Positions 48,039 through 57,050 are shown, counted from the stretch's first letter. The stretch is DNA of 62,732 bases from Clostridiales bacterium (GCA_022787565.1 JALFVN010000050.1:1-62732); one strand, 5' to 3'. The notes: generated from the letters alone by a model not told the origin. Numbers and translations are program-made.

Positions 48039-49178
48039 TCACTCCCTCTTCGTCTGTCCCTGTTCCAATTCCTTTTCCAACGCCTGCAGGGCGGCCCTGC
48101 GCAGGTCCTCCCGGCAGGTCTTTTTAAGCTCTTCCATGCTCTTTGAGCCGTCTCCGGCGGCATAATAAGCGGTGACGCCCTGGCTCAGCACAGCCTCCGC
48201 GCCGGGGCCGATGCAGCCGCAGACGGCAACGCAGGGCACCCCGGCTCTTTTGGCCCGGCGGCCTACGCCTACCGGCACCTTTCCGGCGGCGCTCTGGCCG
48301 TCGATGCGGCCCTCGCCGGTGATCACCAGCTCAGCGTCTTTCAGCAGCCCGTCCATGTCCGCCGCGTCCAGCAGCAGCTCGATACCGGGCTTCAACTCCG
48401 CGCCGCAGAAGGCCAGCATCGCCGCGCCCAGGCCCCCCGCCGCCCCCGCGCCGGGTACCTCCAGCACATCAGGGCCAAGCTCCGTTCTGATCAGCCCCGC
48501 AAAGGCCCGGATGCTCTCGTCCAGAGGGCCGATCTGCTCCGGCTTCAGACCCTTCTGCGGTCCAAACACCGCGCTGGCTCCCCGCTCACCGCAGAGGGGG
48601 TTATCCACGTCGCAGGCCACTGTGATGGAAAGCTCCGGCAGCTTCTCCGGCGGGAGAATGTGCCGGATGCGGCCCATGTTGCAGGCGTAAGGCTCCACTT
48701 CAGCCCCATGGCCGTCGGTGAAGCGGTAGCCCAGCGCCGCCGCCATGCCCAGGCCGCAGTCGTTGGTGGCGCTGCCGCCGATGCCCATCAGCACCCGGCG
48801 GCAGCCGGAGGCGGCAAGGAGGGTCAGCAGCTCTCCCACGCCGCGGGTGGTGGCGTGCAGGGGATCGAGACAGCCCTCCATCAGCGGCAGTCCCGCGCAG
48901 CCGGCCATCTCCATGACGGCCGTGCCGTCGGGCAGAATACCGTAAGGGCAGCGGACAAGGCTGCCCCGGGGCCCGGTGACCTGAGCAAAGCGTTTCTCCC
49001 CGCCCAACAGCTTCAGGCAAGCCTCCACCATCCCCTCGCCTCCGTCGGACATGGGGATCTTCACCGTCTCCGCCTCTGGGACCAGGGCCTTGACCGCGTC
49101 CTCCAAGATATCGCAGATCTCCCGCGCCGTCATTGTCCCCTTGAACGAATCCGGCGCAAGAATAAATCGTCTCATCAT
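48039..49178 (-). CDS. Glycerate kinase (GckA/GarK family)
   Basis: 379-residue glycerate kinase of the GK type I fold. Typical stretches are RRFILAPDSFKGTMTAREIC, MSDGGEGMVEACLKLLGG, LMGIGGSATNDCGLGMAAAL and ELVITGEGRIDGQSAAGKVP. It phosphorylates D-glycerate to 2- or 3-phosphoglycerate. The gene lies 88 bases downstream of a hydroxyacid dehydrogenase, which would yield glycerate from hydroxypyruvate, so the pair makes a short pathway. Two adjacent ATGs occur; either could be used. Confidence 0.93.
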   Translation of the reverse strand: MMRRFILAPDSFKGTMTAREICDILEDAVKALVPEAETVKIPMSDGGEGMVEACLKLLGGEKRFAQVTGPRGSLVRCPYGILPDGTAVMEMAGCAGLPLMEGCLDPLHATTRGVGELLTLLAASGCRRVLMGIGGSATNDCGLGMAAALGYRFTDGHGAEVEPYACNMGRIRHILPPEKLPELSITVACDVDNPLCGERGASAVFGPQKGLKPEQIGPLDESIRAFAGLIRTELGPDVLEVPGAGAAGGLGAAMLAFCGAELKPGIELLLDAADMDGLLKDAELVITGEGRIDGQSAAGKVPVGVGRRAKRAGVPCVAVCGCIGPGAEAVLSQGVTAYYAAGDGSKSMEELKKTCREDLRRAALQALEKELEQGQTKRE

Positions 49179-49266
49179 ATTTCCTTCTTCCGATCAGAAC
49201 GGGTTGCGGCTTACGGCTACATCCCACACTGGCCGCCACGCAGGGCGGCCACTACAGTCAATTATT

Positions 49267-50238
49267 CTAAATTTTCTCCACGCCGTTGACCACGTTGACG
49301 GGCTTTCCGGCCAGGAAGGCCCGGAGATTTTCCACGCTGGCGTCCATGATCCGCTGGCGGCTCTCTTTGGGCGCCCAGCTGATGTGGGGTGTGATCAGGC
49401 AGTTTTTGGCCCCCAGCAGGGGGTTATCCGGCCGGATAGGCTCGGTGGAGACCACGTCCAATCCGGCGGCGTATATCTTGCCGGAATTCAGCGCGTCGGC
49501 CAGGTCCTGTTCCACCACCAGCTGGCCACGGCTGTTGTTGATGATGATGACGCCGTCCTTCATTTTGGCAATATTTTCCCGGTTGATGATGCCCTCGGTC
49601 TCGGGAAAGAGGGGACAGTGGAGCGCGATCACGTCAGACCGGGCCAGCAGGCTGTCCAGATCCACATACTCGGCAATTTCCTTTCCTTCCTCCCGGATAC
49701 TGCGGCTGTAGGCCAGAACCTCCATGCCCATGGCCCTGGCAATGCGCCCGGTGGCCTGGCCAATACGGCCAAAGCCGATAATGCCCATGGTCTTGCCCGC
49801 AAGCTCGATCAGAGGGTAGTCCCAGAAGCACCAGTCCGGGTTGGCAGCCCAGCGGCCCGCATGGACAGCCTCGCTGTGGTGGGCCACATGGTGGCAGACC
49901 TCCAGCAGCAGGGCCATAGCAAACTGGGCCACGGCGGCGGTGCCGTAGGAGGGCACGTTGCTGACGGGGATCCCCTTCTCCGCCGCGGCTTCCACGTCGA
50001 TCACGTTGTAGCCCGTGGCCAGGACGGAAATAAATTTGATATTGGGGCACGCGTCCAGCACCCGTCTGCTGATGGGCGCCTTGTTGACAAACACCACCTC
50101 CGCCTCGCCGATGCGCCGGATGACCTCCTCCTCGCTGCCGGTCCTGTCATAGACCGTAAGCTCGCCATACCGGGCCAGTCCGTCCCAGCTGAGATCGCCG
50201 GGGTTTTCGGTATATCCGTCCAGTACAACAATTTTCAT
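49267..50238 (-). CDS. D-isomer 2-hydroxyacid dehydrogenase (paralogue 2, likely hydroxypyruvate reductase)
   Basis: 323-residue NAD-dependent dehydrogenase. The dinucleotide loop is TMGIIGFGRIGQATGRIARA and the catalytic residues sit in NNSRGQLV, LDVVSTEP and TPHISWAP. It is very similar along its length to the protein at 21634-22596. Placement directly upstream of glycerate kinase supports glycerate or hydroxypyruvate as substrate. The start ATG at 50238 follows GAGGAGT. It lies 10 bases after the stop of the LCP gene. Confidence 0.9.
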   Translation of the reverse strand: MKIVVLDGYTENPGDLSWDGLARYGELTVYDRTGSEEEVIRRIGEAEVVFVNKAPISRRVLDACPNIKFISVLATGYNVIDVEAAAEKGIPVSNVPSYGTAAVAQFAMALLLEVCHHVAHHSEAVHAGRWAANPDWCFWDYPLIELAGKTMGIIGFGRIGQATGRIARAMGMEVLAYSRSIREEGKEIAEYVDLDSLLARSDVIALHCPLFPETEGIINRENIAKMKDGVIIINNSRGQLVVEQDLADALNSGKIYAAGLDVVSTEPIRPDNPLLGAKNCLITPHISWAPKESRQRIMDASVENLRAFLAGKPVNVVNGVEKI

Positions 50239-50248
50239 GATAAACTCC

Positions 50249-51703
50249 TCAATTCTCGTAATCTTCCGGCAACTGGATCACTTCGTCCCGGTGCATGGCC
50301 TTCAGCATTTCGATGCCGGCGGCCACATCCTCCTCGTCGGGCCACATGACATAAAGCCGCATGGGCTTGCCGTCCATCAGCATGGTGGTGAAGGGAACCC
50401 GGCTGTCGCCGGTACCGCTTACGCTGTAGCGCAGAATTTCCCACTGGGGGTTGGAGGCCAGCTGTTCCCTGACCAGTCCGGCTATCAGCTCATAGGGCAC
50501 GGTGGTCTGGAAGCTTCCCTCGGTGGCGTCCAGCAAATTGTCGAAGCCGACAAGAATGGACCGGGACAGCAGTTTGTTGATGGCCGCCTGGATGATGCGC
50601 ACCTGGTTTCTGCCCCGCCACTGGTCTCCGGCGCTCCGGTTCCGGGCGTGTTTCAGGGCCTCCTCGCCGTTGAGGTGCATGACGCCGGGATAGCCCTCCA
50701 GCTCTGCGTCGATACCGCCGATGGCGTCGATGATCTTCTCGAACCCGGTGAAATTCACCCGGAAATAGTAGTCGATCTGCGTGTCGTACAGCATCTCCAG
50801 CGCGCCCTTGCTCACGTCGATGCCATAGATCCCGGCGTGGGTCAGCTTATCCCGTTCCCCGTTGGAGATGGGCAGTGGCACATAGTAGTCCCGGGGGGTG
50901 GTGATCATCAAAATCTGATGGGTCAGGGTGTTCACACTGACGATGATGTTCACATCGCTGCGGCTTTTTACGGACACGTCGCCGAAGGTGTCAATGCCGC
51001 TGATGTACACGGAGAAACAGTGATCCTCCGTCTCCTCCCCGGTCTCCGGTCCGGGGAGATTCTGGGGCGCGGGCTCCGCCTGGATGCGAAGCTCCGTAAT
51101 GATCCGCACCCACTCGTCCAGATCTTCATAGGCGCCCAGTTCCCCCGCAATGGCCAGCAGCTCGGGGTTTACAATCATGCTTCGGATTTCTCCTGCCAGC
51201 AGGGCGTCCAGCAGTGCGCCAACGCCGTCATACTCCCGGGTCCGGACGGTCAGGCCCAGCCCTTCATTGATCTGGCTGAGGGCCTCCTCCGTATCGCTGA
51301 GGATCCCGGTGGGGAGAACGCCGAAAAGATCGCCGGACAGGTCCTGGATGCTCTGGGCATCATCCTCTGTCCGGACATAGACGCAGGCCCGGCTGAATTC
51401 CGGGGCGGTCCGGGTCATGCTTTGCAGTGTGTTCACGGTTCTGTTCAGCACGACCGTGCCGAAGCAAAGCCCCGGGATAAAAAACAGCGCCAGCACAAGG
51501 CCGGCGATCAGCCGCCCCTTTTTCTCCGGCCGGGCGCAGAGGAAGATCAGCAGCCCGTCCGCAAGGAAAAGCCCCGCAAAGAGCAGCGCTGTCCACAGTC
51601 CGGGCAGCAGTCCCGCCCGCAGCACCGCGGCGCAGAACAGCCCCGTCACCGTCAGAAGCAGGACGATAAAGACAGCAGGAATGAATTTTAGGATTTTTTT
51701 CAT
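50249..51703 (-). CDS. LytR-CpsA-Psr (LCP) family protein
   Basis: 484-residue membrane protein with three N-terminal helices (FIPAVFIVLLLTVTGLFCAA, LWTALLFAGLFLADGLLIFL, LIAGLVLALFFIPGLCFG), an ~100-residue domain and a C-terminal LCP domain (RSDVNIIVSVNTLTHQILMI, TTPRDYYVPLP, KLTHAGIYG, RNRSAGDQWRGRNQVRIIQA). LCP proteins attach teichoic acids, capsule or glycans to peptidoglycan. Its stop is ten bases before the dehydrogenase start. The ATG at 51703 lies behind GGAAAGGCG. Possibly part of the envelope-glycan set with the capsule genes at 57.9-62.6 kb. Confidence 0.9.
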   Translation of the reverse strand: MKKILKFIPAVFIVLLLTVTGLFCAAVLRAGLLPGLWTALLFAGLFLADGLLIFLCARPEKKGRLIAGLVLALFFIPGLCFGTVVLNRTVNTLQSMTRTAPEFSRACVYVRTEDDAQSIQDLSGDLFGVLPTGILSDTEEALSQINEGLGLTVRTREYDGVGALLDALLAGEIRSMIVNPELLAIAGELGAYEDLDEWVRIITELRIQAEPAPQNLPGPETGEETEDHCFSVYISGIDTFGDVSVKSRSDVNIIVSVNTLTHQILMITTPRDYYVPLPISNGERDKLTHAGIYGIDVSKGALEMLYDTQIDYYFRVNFTGFEKIIDAIGGIDAELEGYPGVMHLNGEEALKHARNRSAGDQWRGRNQVRIIQAAINKLLSRSILVGFDNLLDATEGSFQTTVPYELIAGLVREQLASNPQWEILRYSVSGTGDSRVPFTTMLMDGKPMRLYVMWPDEEDVAAGIEMLKAMHRDEVIQLPEDYEN

Positions 51704-51769
51704 GTTCACGCCTTTCCCGTACAAAAATATAAGTGCAGTAGGTTTTTCCGTCTTCCGACCAGGAGCCAC

Positions 51770-51845
51770 ATGGGTGACCGCAAGGGTCGCCCCTACAGGC
51801 AGGTTTCCGGCTTCATCCGCAGGGGCGATTCACGAATCGCCCGCT
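51770..51845. repeat. R2-type repeats
   Basis: GTGACCGCAAGGGTCGCCCC and GGGGCGATTCACGAATCGCC lie in the gap between the LCP and ABC transporter genes. Confidence 0.65.
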
Positions 51846-51853
51846 CTGTCCGC

Positions 51854-53641
51854 TCAGAAATCCATGGACATGCGGCTGGATTCCTCTTCGCTCAGCTCGG
51901 TCACCTTGGTGTCCACCACCCGGTACACCCGCTGGCACAGATTCAGCACGCTGGGGCGGTGGGTGGTGACGATACAGGTCTTGTTGGGCTTCTGGGTCAC
52001 GATATTCCGCAGCACCCGGCGCTCGGTGGTCACGTCCAGAGCGGAGGTGGCCTCATCCAGCAGCAGCACCGGCGCGTCCCGCAGAACGGCCCGGGCGATG
52101 GCGATGCGCTGTGCCTGCCCCTCGGACAATCCCCGGCCCCGCTCGCCCAGTCTGGCGTTGATGGTGTCGGGCATTTTTTCTACAAAATCCCAGGCGCAGG
52201 CGATCTTCAGGGCCTGAATGATCTCCTCGTCGGAGGCGTCCTCCTTCACCGTGCGCAGGTTTTCCGCGATGGTGCCGGAGAGGATGGTGTTTCCCTGGGG
52301 CACATAGGCGAAGAGATGCCTTGTCTCCGCGTTCATGGTCACTTCCCTGCCGTCGGAGCCGCGGATAAGAGCCCGGCCCTCCTGGGGGCAGACCAGACCC
52401 AGGATCAGGCGGATCATGGTGGTTTTTCCCTCGCCGGAGGGGCCGACAAGGGCCACGATCTCCCCGGGCTTTGCCGTAAAGGCGGAATCGGTAATGACCT
52501 GCTTTCCCTCCACATAGGCAAAGTCCACATCCTGCATCTGCACGGTGAAGCCGTCCTCCGCCAGCTTGTCCAGCTCGCTGCTCTCGGGGATATGTACCTC
52601 CCGGGGCAGCTCCACCAGCTCCCGGATACGGTGGGCGGAGACGGAGCTGTTGAGAAAGGCGGGGATAATGGAGATCAGGCTGCTGAAGGCCCCGGAGAGG
52701 TTGCTCCGCTGCTGCAGAAACAAGGTCATGGTGCCGTAGGTGATGGAGTGGGTCCACAGCCGGAACAGGCAGTAGCCAAAGGCGGCAAACTGCACGCCCA
52801 TGCCGATCACGGACATGAGGATATTGGATTTGATGGAAAACAGATTGTAATCCAGGCTCACGTCCTTGAATTTACTCTGCCACCAGCGGAGTTTTTTGCT
52901 GTAATAGGGCGCGATGCCGAAGGATTTGATGGTGTCGAAGTTATAGAAGGTCTCCACCTCGAAGCTCATGAGCTGGCTGCTCATTTCCTTCACCTTTTTG
53001 CTGTACTGCCGCTGTTTTTTGATAAGGAACTTGGAGATCAGCAGCATGAAGGGGGCGCTGCCCAGGGCGATCAGCGCCATGACCCAGTCGTAATGGAGGA
53101 TGACCAGGAAGGTGGCGGCGAAGCGGTAGACGGCGATAATGATGCTGGGCAGCCAGCTGATGGCGTTGCCGCTGACGGTAGAGATGTCGCTGTTGAAGCG
53201 GTTGAGCACGTCGCCGTTGCTGTATTGGGTCAGGGAGAGCCAGTCAGCGTCCACGATCTTGTCGAAAATGTCCGCCTGGATGTCGTTGTTGATAAAGATG
53301 CTCAGCCTTGTGGTGATCCGGCTGAGCACGCTGTCCAGCGCCAGACTGGCCACGGAGCTGCCCACCATGATAATGATGAGGATGGCCAGCTTGCTGGTCT
53401 GGTAGCCGGTGATGATATCGATCAGATATTTTCCGGCCACACTGCTCACCAGCCCCATGGTGGTGCTGAATATGCCCAGAAACACATAAAAAACGATGGC
53501 AAATTTATACCGGGCGCTGTAGGTGAAGATCCACTTCCAGTCGTCGATGATCTCTTGAAAGGTGCCGTCCTTCCAGCGGGCGATCAGCGTCTCCAGAGAG
53601 GCGAAGGTCGCCGTGTCCTGTTTGTTTTTGTTTTCGTCCAT
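51854..53641 (-). CDS. ABC transporter, fused membrane and ATPase domains
   Basis: 595-residue half-transporter: ~45 cytoplasmic residues, six helices to ~residue 330, then an ATPase domain. Walker A is VALVGPSGEGKTTMIRLILG, signature GRGLSEGQAQRIAIARAVLR, Walker B VLLLDEATSALD, and switch His in TCIVTTHRPSVLNL. There is no N-terminal C39 peptidase domain. It works as a homodimer, likely an exporter. It follows the HPrK-like gene by 69 bases on the same strand, so it is probably the exporter of the peptide-modification locus (inference); leader removal would need another protease. Confidence 0.9.
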   Translation of the reverse strand: MDENKNKQDTATFASLETLIARWKDGTFQEIIDDWKWIFTYSARYKFAIVFYVFLGIFSTTMGLVSSVAGKYLIDIITGYQTSKLAILIIIMVGSSVASLALDSVLSRITTRLSIFINNDIQADIFDKIVDADWLSLTQYSNGDVLNRFNSDISTVSGNAISWLPSIIIAVYRFAATFLVILHYDWVMALIALGSAPFMLLISKFLIKKQRQYSKKVKEMSSQLMSFEVETFYNFDTIKSFGIAPYYSKKLRWWQSKFKDVSLDYNLFSIKSNILMSVIGMGVQFAAFGYCLFRLWTHSITYGTMTLFLQQRSNLSGAFSSLISIIPAFLNSSVSAHRIRELVELPREVHIPESSELDKLAEDGFTVQMQDVDFAYVEGKQVITDSAFTAKPGEIVALVGPSGEGKTTMIRLILGLVCPQEGRALIRGSDGREVTMNAETRHLFAYVPQGNTILSGTIAENLRTVKEDASDEEIIQALKIACAWDFVEKMPDTINARLGERGRGLSEGQAQRIAIARAVLRDAPVLLLDEATSALDVTTERRVLRNIVTQKPNKTCIVTTHRPSVLNLCQRVYRVVDTKVTELSEEESSRMSMDF

Positions 53642-53710
53642 TGCGGCCCCTCCTTTTACCCTTGGATTATAACACCGGTTCAGGCTTTTGCATAGTGCTT
53701 CCGGCGGCGT

Positions 53711-54556
53711 TCAGCCGGGATAAAGCCCCTTTTCCAGACAGCGCACCGCGTTTTCCGAGATGGTGCAGCGCAGGTGGAACACGGGCACCCGGGCGACCAG
53801 GTTTTCAATCAGGGCCATGTTTTTTTCGGCAAAGTCCCGGTTCCATGTGTTCACGGTGATCTGGCTGTAGAGCTGGGTAAAGGCCTCTCGGGGGGAGAGC
53901 CGTCTCAGCTTGTCCTCCTGCCCCTGGCTCAGCATCACCACGGCCCGGATGGGGGTGGACAGGTTTTCGCAGATGGCCGAGCTGCCGCAGACCGGCCAGC
54001 CCCGGGCCGTCCAGCGGCCATTGACGCACTGGAGCAGGGCCTTGTCGCCGTTAATGCTCCGGCTGCCCCGGTATTTTTCCCAGAGAGTCGCCTGGGTGCT
54101 CTTGCCGGTCTCCGAGGGGGCGGAAAAGAGGATGGCCTCCCCCTGATGGCGGATGTAGGCGCAGTGGAGGATCAGCGCGTCCCTTCGCACCATCCTCCGC
54201 TCCAGGGCCAGCAGGGAGCTAAACATCACGTCAAAGCGCATGTTCTGTATTTCCCGGCGAAGCAGGACGGCCTCCGCGCTGCGCTCTGTGATCTCCCGAT
54301 AACAGGCGTAAAAGTCCCCGCCCTTCACGCCGATGACCCGGCTCTCCAAGCCATGGTTGGAAAACACCCGGATATCCGGCCTTTGGGCAATAAGCTCTCC
54401 CTCCGGCTCCGGCAGCCGGTCAGAAAGCAAAATGCGGTAGCTGTACTCCGGCTCACCCGCCGCAGTACGAAACAGCATGAAATTATCCGGCGGCGTCAGT
54501 TCCTCCGGCCAGCGCAGCCGGAAGCAGAAATCGCCGATCAGAAACAGTCCGTCCAT
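53711..54556 (-). CDS. HPr-kinase-like protein of the peptide-modification locus
   Basis: 281-residue soluble protein. A P-loop lies at residues ~150-160 (AILFSAPSETGKSTQATLWE) in the HPr serine kinase-type context, with the following SINGDKALLQCVNGRWTARG resembling the metal and substrate region of HPrK-related proteins. The N-terminal ~130 residues are an own domain without a named family. Such HPrK-like proteins occur in SynChlorMet-type cassettes and as tailoring kinases of some lasso peptides. I chose the ATG at 54556 behind AAAGGAC. It may phosphorylate the precursor or bind it (inference). Confidence 0.78.
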   Translation of the reverse strand: MDGLFLIGDFCFRLRWPEELTPPDNFMLFRTAAGEPEYSYRILLSDRLPEPEGELIAQRPDIRVFSNHGLESRVIGVKGGDFYACYREITERSAEAVLLRREIQNMRFDVMFSSLLALERRMVRRDALILHCAYIRHQGEAILFSAPSETGKSTQATLWEKYRGSRSINGDKALLQCVNGRWTARGWPVCGSSAICENLSTPIRAVVMLSQGQEDKLRRLSPREAFTQLYSQITVNTWNRDFAEKNMALIENLVARVPVFHLRCTISENAVRCLEKGLYPG

Positions 54557-54729
54557 TGCTTGTCCTTTCTGATTGTAAAAATATCCCCTGTGCCGGACAT
54601 GCGTCACACACGAATCGCCCGCTTCTTCCGGCTTCCGACCTCATCCCACATGGGCCGTCGGGGACGCCGGCCCCTACAAGGCGCGGTCCGAAACAGGTCC
54701 GTAGAGGCGGCCCCTACGGGCAATCTTCA

Positions 54730-55836
54730 TTATTCATCTTCTGTCTGCTCTTCCCGCAGCAGGCGGTACAGCTCCTCTGCGTTTCGGCAGAGGTATTCCG
54801 GCAGGCCATCATCTTCCCCGGTCTCCAGCCGGGCGGCGGCGGGGCAGACCTTGCACAACGGGCGCAGGCGGCAGAGGCCGCACTTTTCGTTCATCCGCAG
54901 GCCCTTCGCCTTTTCCCGGATCTCCTGCCAGGCCGCCTCAAAGCCCCGTTCAAACACCGGGGCCGAGGGTGCGGACAGGCTGACGCAGGGACGCAGTTCT
55001 CCCTGCCAGTTTACCGTAAAGGAGCAGTTTCCTGCAAGGCAAAAAATTCCAGTTCCCCGATTTTTTTCCGTATTATCCGTTTCCTGCAGCATCCGGGCGG
55101 CATATTCCCGCAGTCCCTCCGACCCGAGCTCTGCCCGCAGGGTCTCCAGCTCCGCCCGGGCCGCCTCCTCCGGGTCCAGGCGGGTCTGCCTGTCCAGCGG
55201 AAGTCCCCGTTCGCGGAGGCCGGGGAGCATGTAGCAGTCCGTATGGACCGGCGCGTCCAGTTCCCGGCCGATCCGGTAGATCTCCGCCAGCTCCTGCCGG
55301 TTGGGTTTTACAGCGCTGCTGTTGAGCTTTACGTCCACGCCCCGCGCCTTCAGCAGGCGCACGGCTTGCACGGTCTTTTCAAAGCCGCCCGGGCAGCGGC
55401 ACAGCCTTTCGTAGGTCTGCTCCGTGCTGCCGTACAGCGTGATGTTCACCCGCCGGGGCTTATGAGCGGCGAAAAAGTCTGCCCAGTCCCCGTCGATCAG
55501 GGTGCCGTTGGTGTTCACCGTCAGGACAAAGCCCATTTTTTTCAGGGCGGTATACAGCTGCCGGAAGCCGGGGAAAAGCAGCGGCTCCCCGCCGGTGAGC
55601 AGCAAAAACAGCACCCCCGCCCGGGACATCTCCTCTGCCAGAGCGATGTACTCCTCCGCCGTGTGCAGGCGGCCCTTCCGCTCCATCTCCTCCCTGCTCA
55701 GACGGACGTAGCACATGCCGCAATCCATGGTACACAGGGGTGTCAGCTCCAGGCTGCCGTTGATGGGCCGCCCCAGAGCCGCCGCCCGTACCATCATCTG
55801 TTTTTCCAGTGTTGTGGCGTCCCGCGTTCCATCCAC
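54730..55836 (-). CDS. Radical SAM/SPASM peptide-modifying enzyme
   Basis: 368-residue enzyme. The radical SAM cluster motif is CTMDCGMCY (CX3CX2C) at residues ~35-43, followed by LLLTGGEPLLFPGFRQLYTA and VLTVNTNGTLIDG. The C terminus has a SPASM-type Cys-rich region: CLAGNC near residue 270 and CGLCRLRPLCKVCPAAARLE. I chose a GTG at 55836 because GAGGAGG lies 6-7 bases upstream; the open frame continues upstream through the precursor gene. Its neighbours (PqqD-like protein, two leader-bearing proteins) strongly suggest it modifies them. The chemistry (crosslink, epimerisation, other) cannot be read. Confidence 0.9.
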   Translation of the reverse strand: MDGTRDATTLEKQMMVRAAALGRPINGSLELTPLCTMDCGMCYVRLSREEMERKGRLHTAEEYIALAEEMSRAGVLFLLLTGGEPLLFPGFRQLYTALKKMGFVLTVNTNGTLIDGDWADFFAAHKPRRVNITLYGSTEQTYERLCRCPGGFEKTVQAVRLLKARGVDVKLNSSAVKPNRQELAEIYRIGRELDAPVHTDCYMLPGLRERGLPLDRQTRLDPEEAARAELETLRAELGSEGLREYAARMLQETDNTEKNRGTGIFCLAGNCSFTVNWQGELRPCVSLSAPSAPVFERGFEAAWQEIREKAKGLRMNEKCGLCRLRPLCKVCPAAARLETGEDDGLPEYLCRNAEELYRLLREEQTEDE

Positions 55837-55857
55837 CGGCTTTTCCTCCTCTCTGAT

Positions 55858-55889
55858 AAAAAAGAACCGGATTGCTCCGGTTCTTTTTT
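55858..55889 (-). terminator. Terminator between precursor A and the radical SAM gene
   Basis: GAACCGG and CCGGTTC pair around a 6-base loop with A and T runs on either side. It is 20-50 bases past the precursor A stop and just before the radical SAM ribosome site, so most transcripts may stop after the precursor. Confidence 0.75.
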
Positions 55890-55909
55890 TGTTATCTGTT
55901 TTTTCTGCA

Positions 55910-56344
55910 TCAGGAGCGGTTGGGGTGGCCGGGGACCGTGTCAAATACCGTTCCCACATGGTGCCATGTTTTTTTATTCCAGCCATTTCCTGCGCTGGTT
56001 GTCCAATAAATCGTATCGCCCGCCTTGACAGAGCCGATGCTTTTCTGGGTAGTATAGCTGGCATCCGTGTATATTGTGCAGAACAGTGTGCCCAGACCGT
56101 CTGTGCCAACCTCAACCATTCTGTCGGCAACGCCGTCGTCATTATCGTCAAAGATGACCTGATTGCCGGACAGGCCGCAGTGATCTGCGCCATGATACAG
56201 GTTGTTAGGATCGTAATTCCCCATTGACTGCTCAATGCTGTTTGCGTCATTTACACTGCATCCCACGCCCCAGCAGGCAGCGATGTACTCGTTGGCTTCA
56301 AACTGCTGCACCATGATCGCAGGATGCTCCCATGTCTTTTTCAT
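55910..56344 (-). CDS. Leader-bearing precursor-like protein A
   Basis: 144-residue protein. The first 24 residues, MKKTWEHPAIMVQQFEANEY followed by IAAC, align without gaps with protein B (MKKAFTMPKIVVEQFVPNEY, then VSAC): 13 of 24 positions are identical, ending in Cys24. The remaining ~120 residues hold Cys29, Cys56 and Cys89 and are rich in Gly, Asp and Asn, including FDDNDDGVADRMVEVGTDG. It is separated by a terminator from the radical SAM gene and has its own promoter. I infer a ribosomally made peptide precursor with an unusually long core, or a modified secreted protein. Confidence 0.75.
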   Translation of the reverse strand: MKKTWEHPAIMVQQFEANEYIAACWGVGCSVNDANSIEQSMGNYDPNNLYHGADHCGLSGNQVIFDDNDDGVADRMVEVGTDGLGTLFCTIYTDASYTTQKSIGSVKAGDTIYWTTSAGNGWNKKTWHHVGTVFDTVPGHPNRS

Positions 56345-56421
56345 TTTTTAATCCACCCCTTTATCGAAAAACGAAATTCTTATTGTGAATGGGACTGGCC
56401 CATGTTTTTTATACAATATGT

Positions 56422-56460
56422 ATTATAAATCAAAAATCCACAATTTGTCAATCGGTTTCC
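56422..56460 (-). promoter_or_regulatory. Promoter of precursor A with a shared upstream element
   Basis: Minus strand: TTGACA (56451-56446), 18 bases, TATAAT (56427-56422). GGAAACC lies 2 bases upstream of the -35 box (56460-56454). The same element is present at the promoters of precursor B and of the PqqD gene. Confidence 0.75.
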
Positions 56461-56526
56461 ATGACGCATGATGTAAAAAAATAACATCTGACAGGCGGAG
56501 ATTATTTGGCGAAAAAGCGCATGAAA

Positions 56527-56838
56527 TCAGCTGTTTCCTTCTTCCAGAAGCAGCCGGTAGCGCAGACCGTCTCTGATAAAGCTCCGCACCGCCAGGGTCA
56601 GCTCCTCCTCCGTGGCATCAAACTCCGCAAGGCACAGGGTCACAACGTTTTCCAGGGTGTTAGGCTCGGCAAACGCTTTCCAGATAAAGGCTGCGGATTC
56701 ATTGGGCGTCATGACCGCGTTGGCGATCAGGCACTCCTCTCCCACCGGAATAATGGCATATTCGCCGCAGATCTCCCGCAGAACATAGTCGGGATTTATC
56801 CGGTACAGCGGGGCGGCAGCTTGTTTATTATCGTTCAT
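56527..56838 (-). CDS. PqqD-like peptide chaperone (RRE domain)
   Basis: 103-residue protein with the PqqD / RiPP-recognition-element fold: YRINPDYVLREICGEYAIIP, then ANAVMTPNESAAFIWKAFAE and TLENVVTLCLAEFDATEEEL. Such proteins bind the leader of a precursor peptide and bring it to the radical SAM enzyme. It lies between the two precursor-like genes, the best support for this locus making a modified peptide. The ATG at 56838 follows TTTGGAGG. It has its own promoter at 56889-56927. Confidence 0.87.
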   Translation of the reverse strand: MNDNKQAAAPLYRINPDYVLREICGEYAIIPVGEECLIANAVMTPNESAAFIWKAFAEPNTLENVVTLCLAEFDATEEELTLAVRSFIRDGLRYRLLLEEGNS

Positions 56839-56888
56839 TGGAGACCTCCAAATTACAGAAATTGGCTTGCGTTATATACTCAGCGTAT

Positions 56889-56927
56889 AGTATATATCAA
56901 CTGCCTGTTTTTTGTCAAATGTTTTCC
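56889..56927 (-). promoter_or_regulatory. Promoter of the PqqD-like gene with the shared element
   Basis: Minus strand: TTGACA (56918-56913), 18 bases, TATACT (56894-56889), with GGAAAAC at 56927-56921, 2 bases upstream of the -35 box as at the two precursor promoters. Confidence 0.7.
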
Positions 56928-56937
56928 TCTCCCCTTC

Positions 56938-57050
56938 TTCCGGCTTCCGACCGCGTCCAACTCGGGCCGTCGGGGACGCCGGCCCCTACACGGCGCAGCC
57001 CGCAACCCATTCGTAGGGGCGATTCACCAATCGCCCCTTCGCGAAGCCTT
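56938..57050. repeat. R2 dispersed repeat, full copy
   Basis: CTTCCGGCTTCCGACC, then GGGCCGTCGGGGACGCCGGC with CCCTAC, followed by CGTAGGGGCGATTCACCAAT with CGCCCC. The same two-part order occurs near 34976-35265 and 54605-54720. Confidence 0.75.

Noticed and set aside
47840-48163. 107-residue minus-strand frame
   Set aside because: It overlaps the C-terminal end of glycerate kinase and repeat DNA, and its composition is Arg/Cys/Pro-rich.
53711-54556. Genuine HPr kinase/phosphorylase of carbon control
   Set aside because: The protein lacks a clear hprK N-terminal domain and sits in a radical SAM/PqqD locus; only the P-loop part is related.
55837-56250. N-terminal extension of the radical SAM protein
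   Set aside because: It runs through the terminator and out of frame through precursor A; the GTG at 55836 has a strong ribosome site and the family start position fits.
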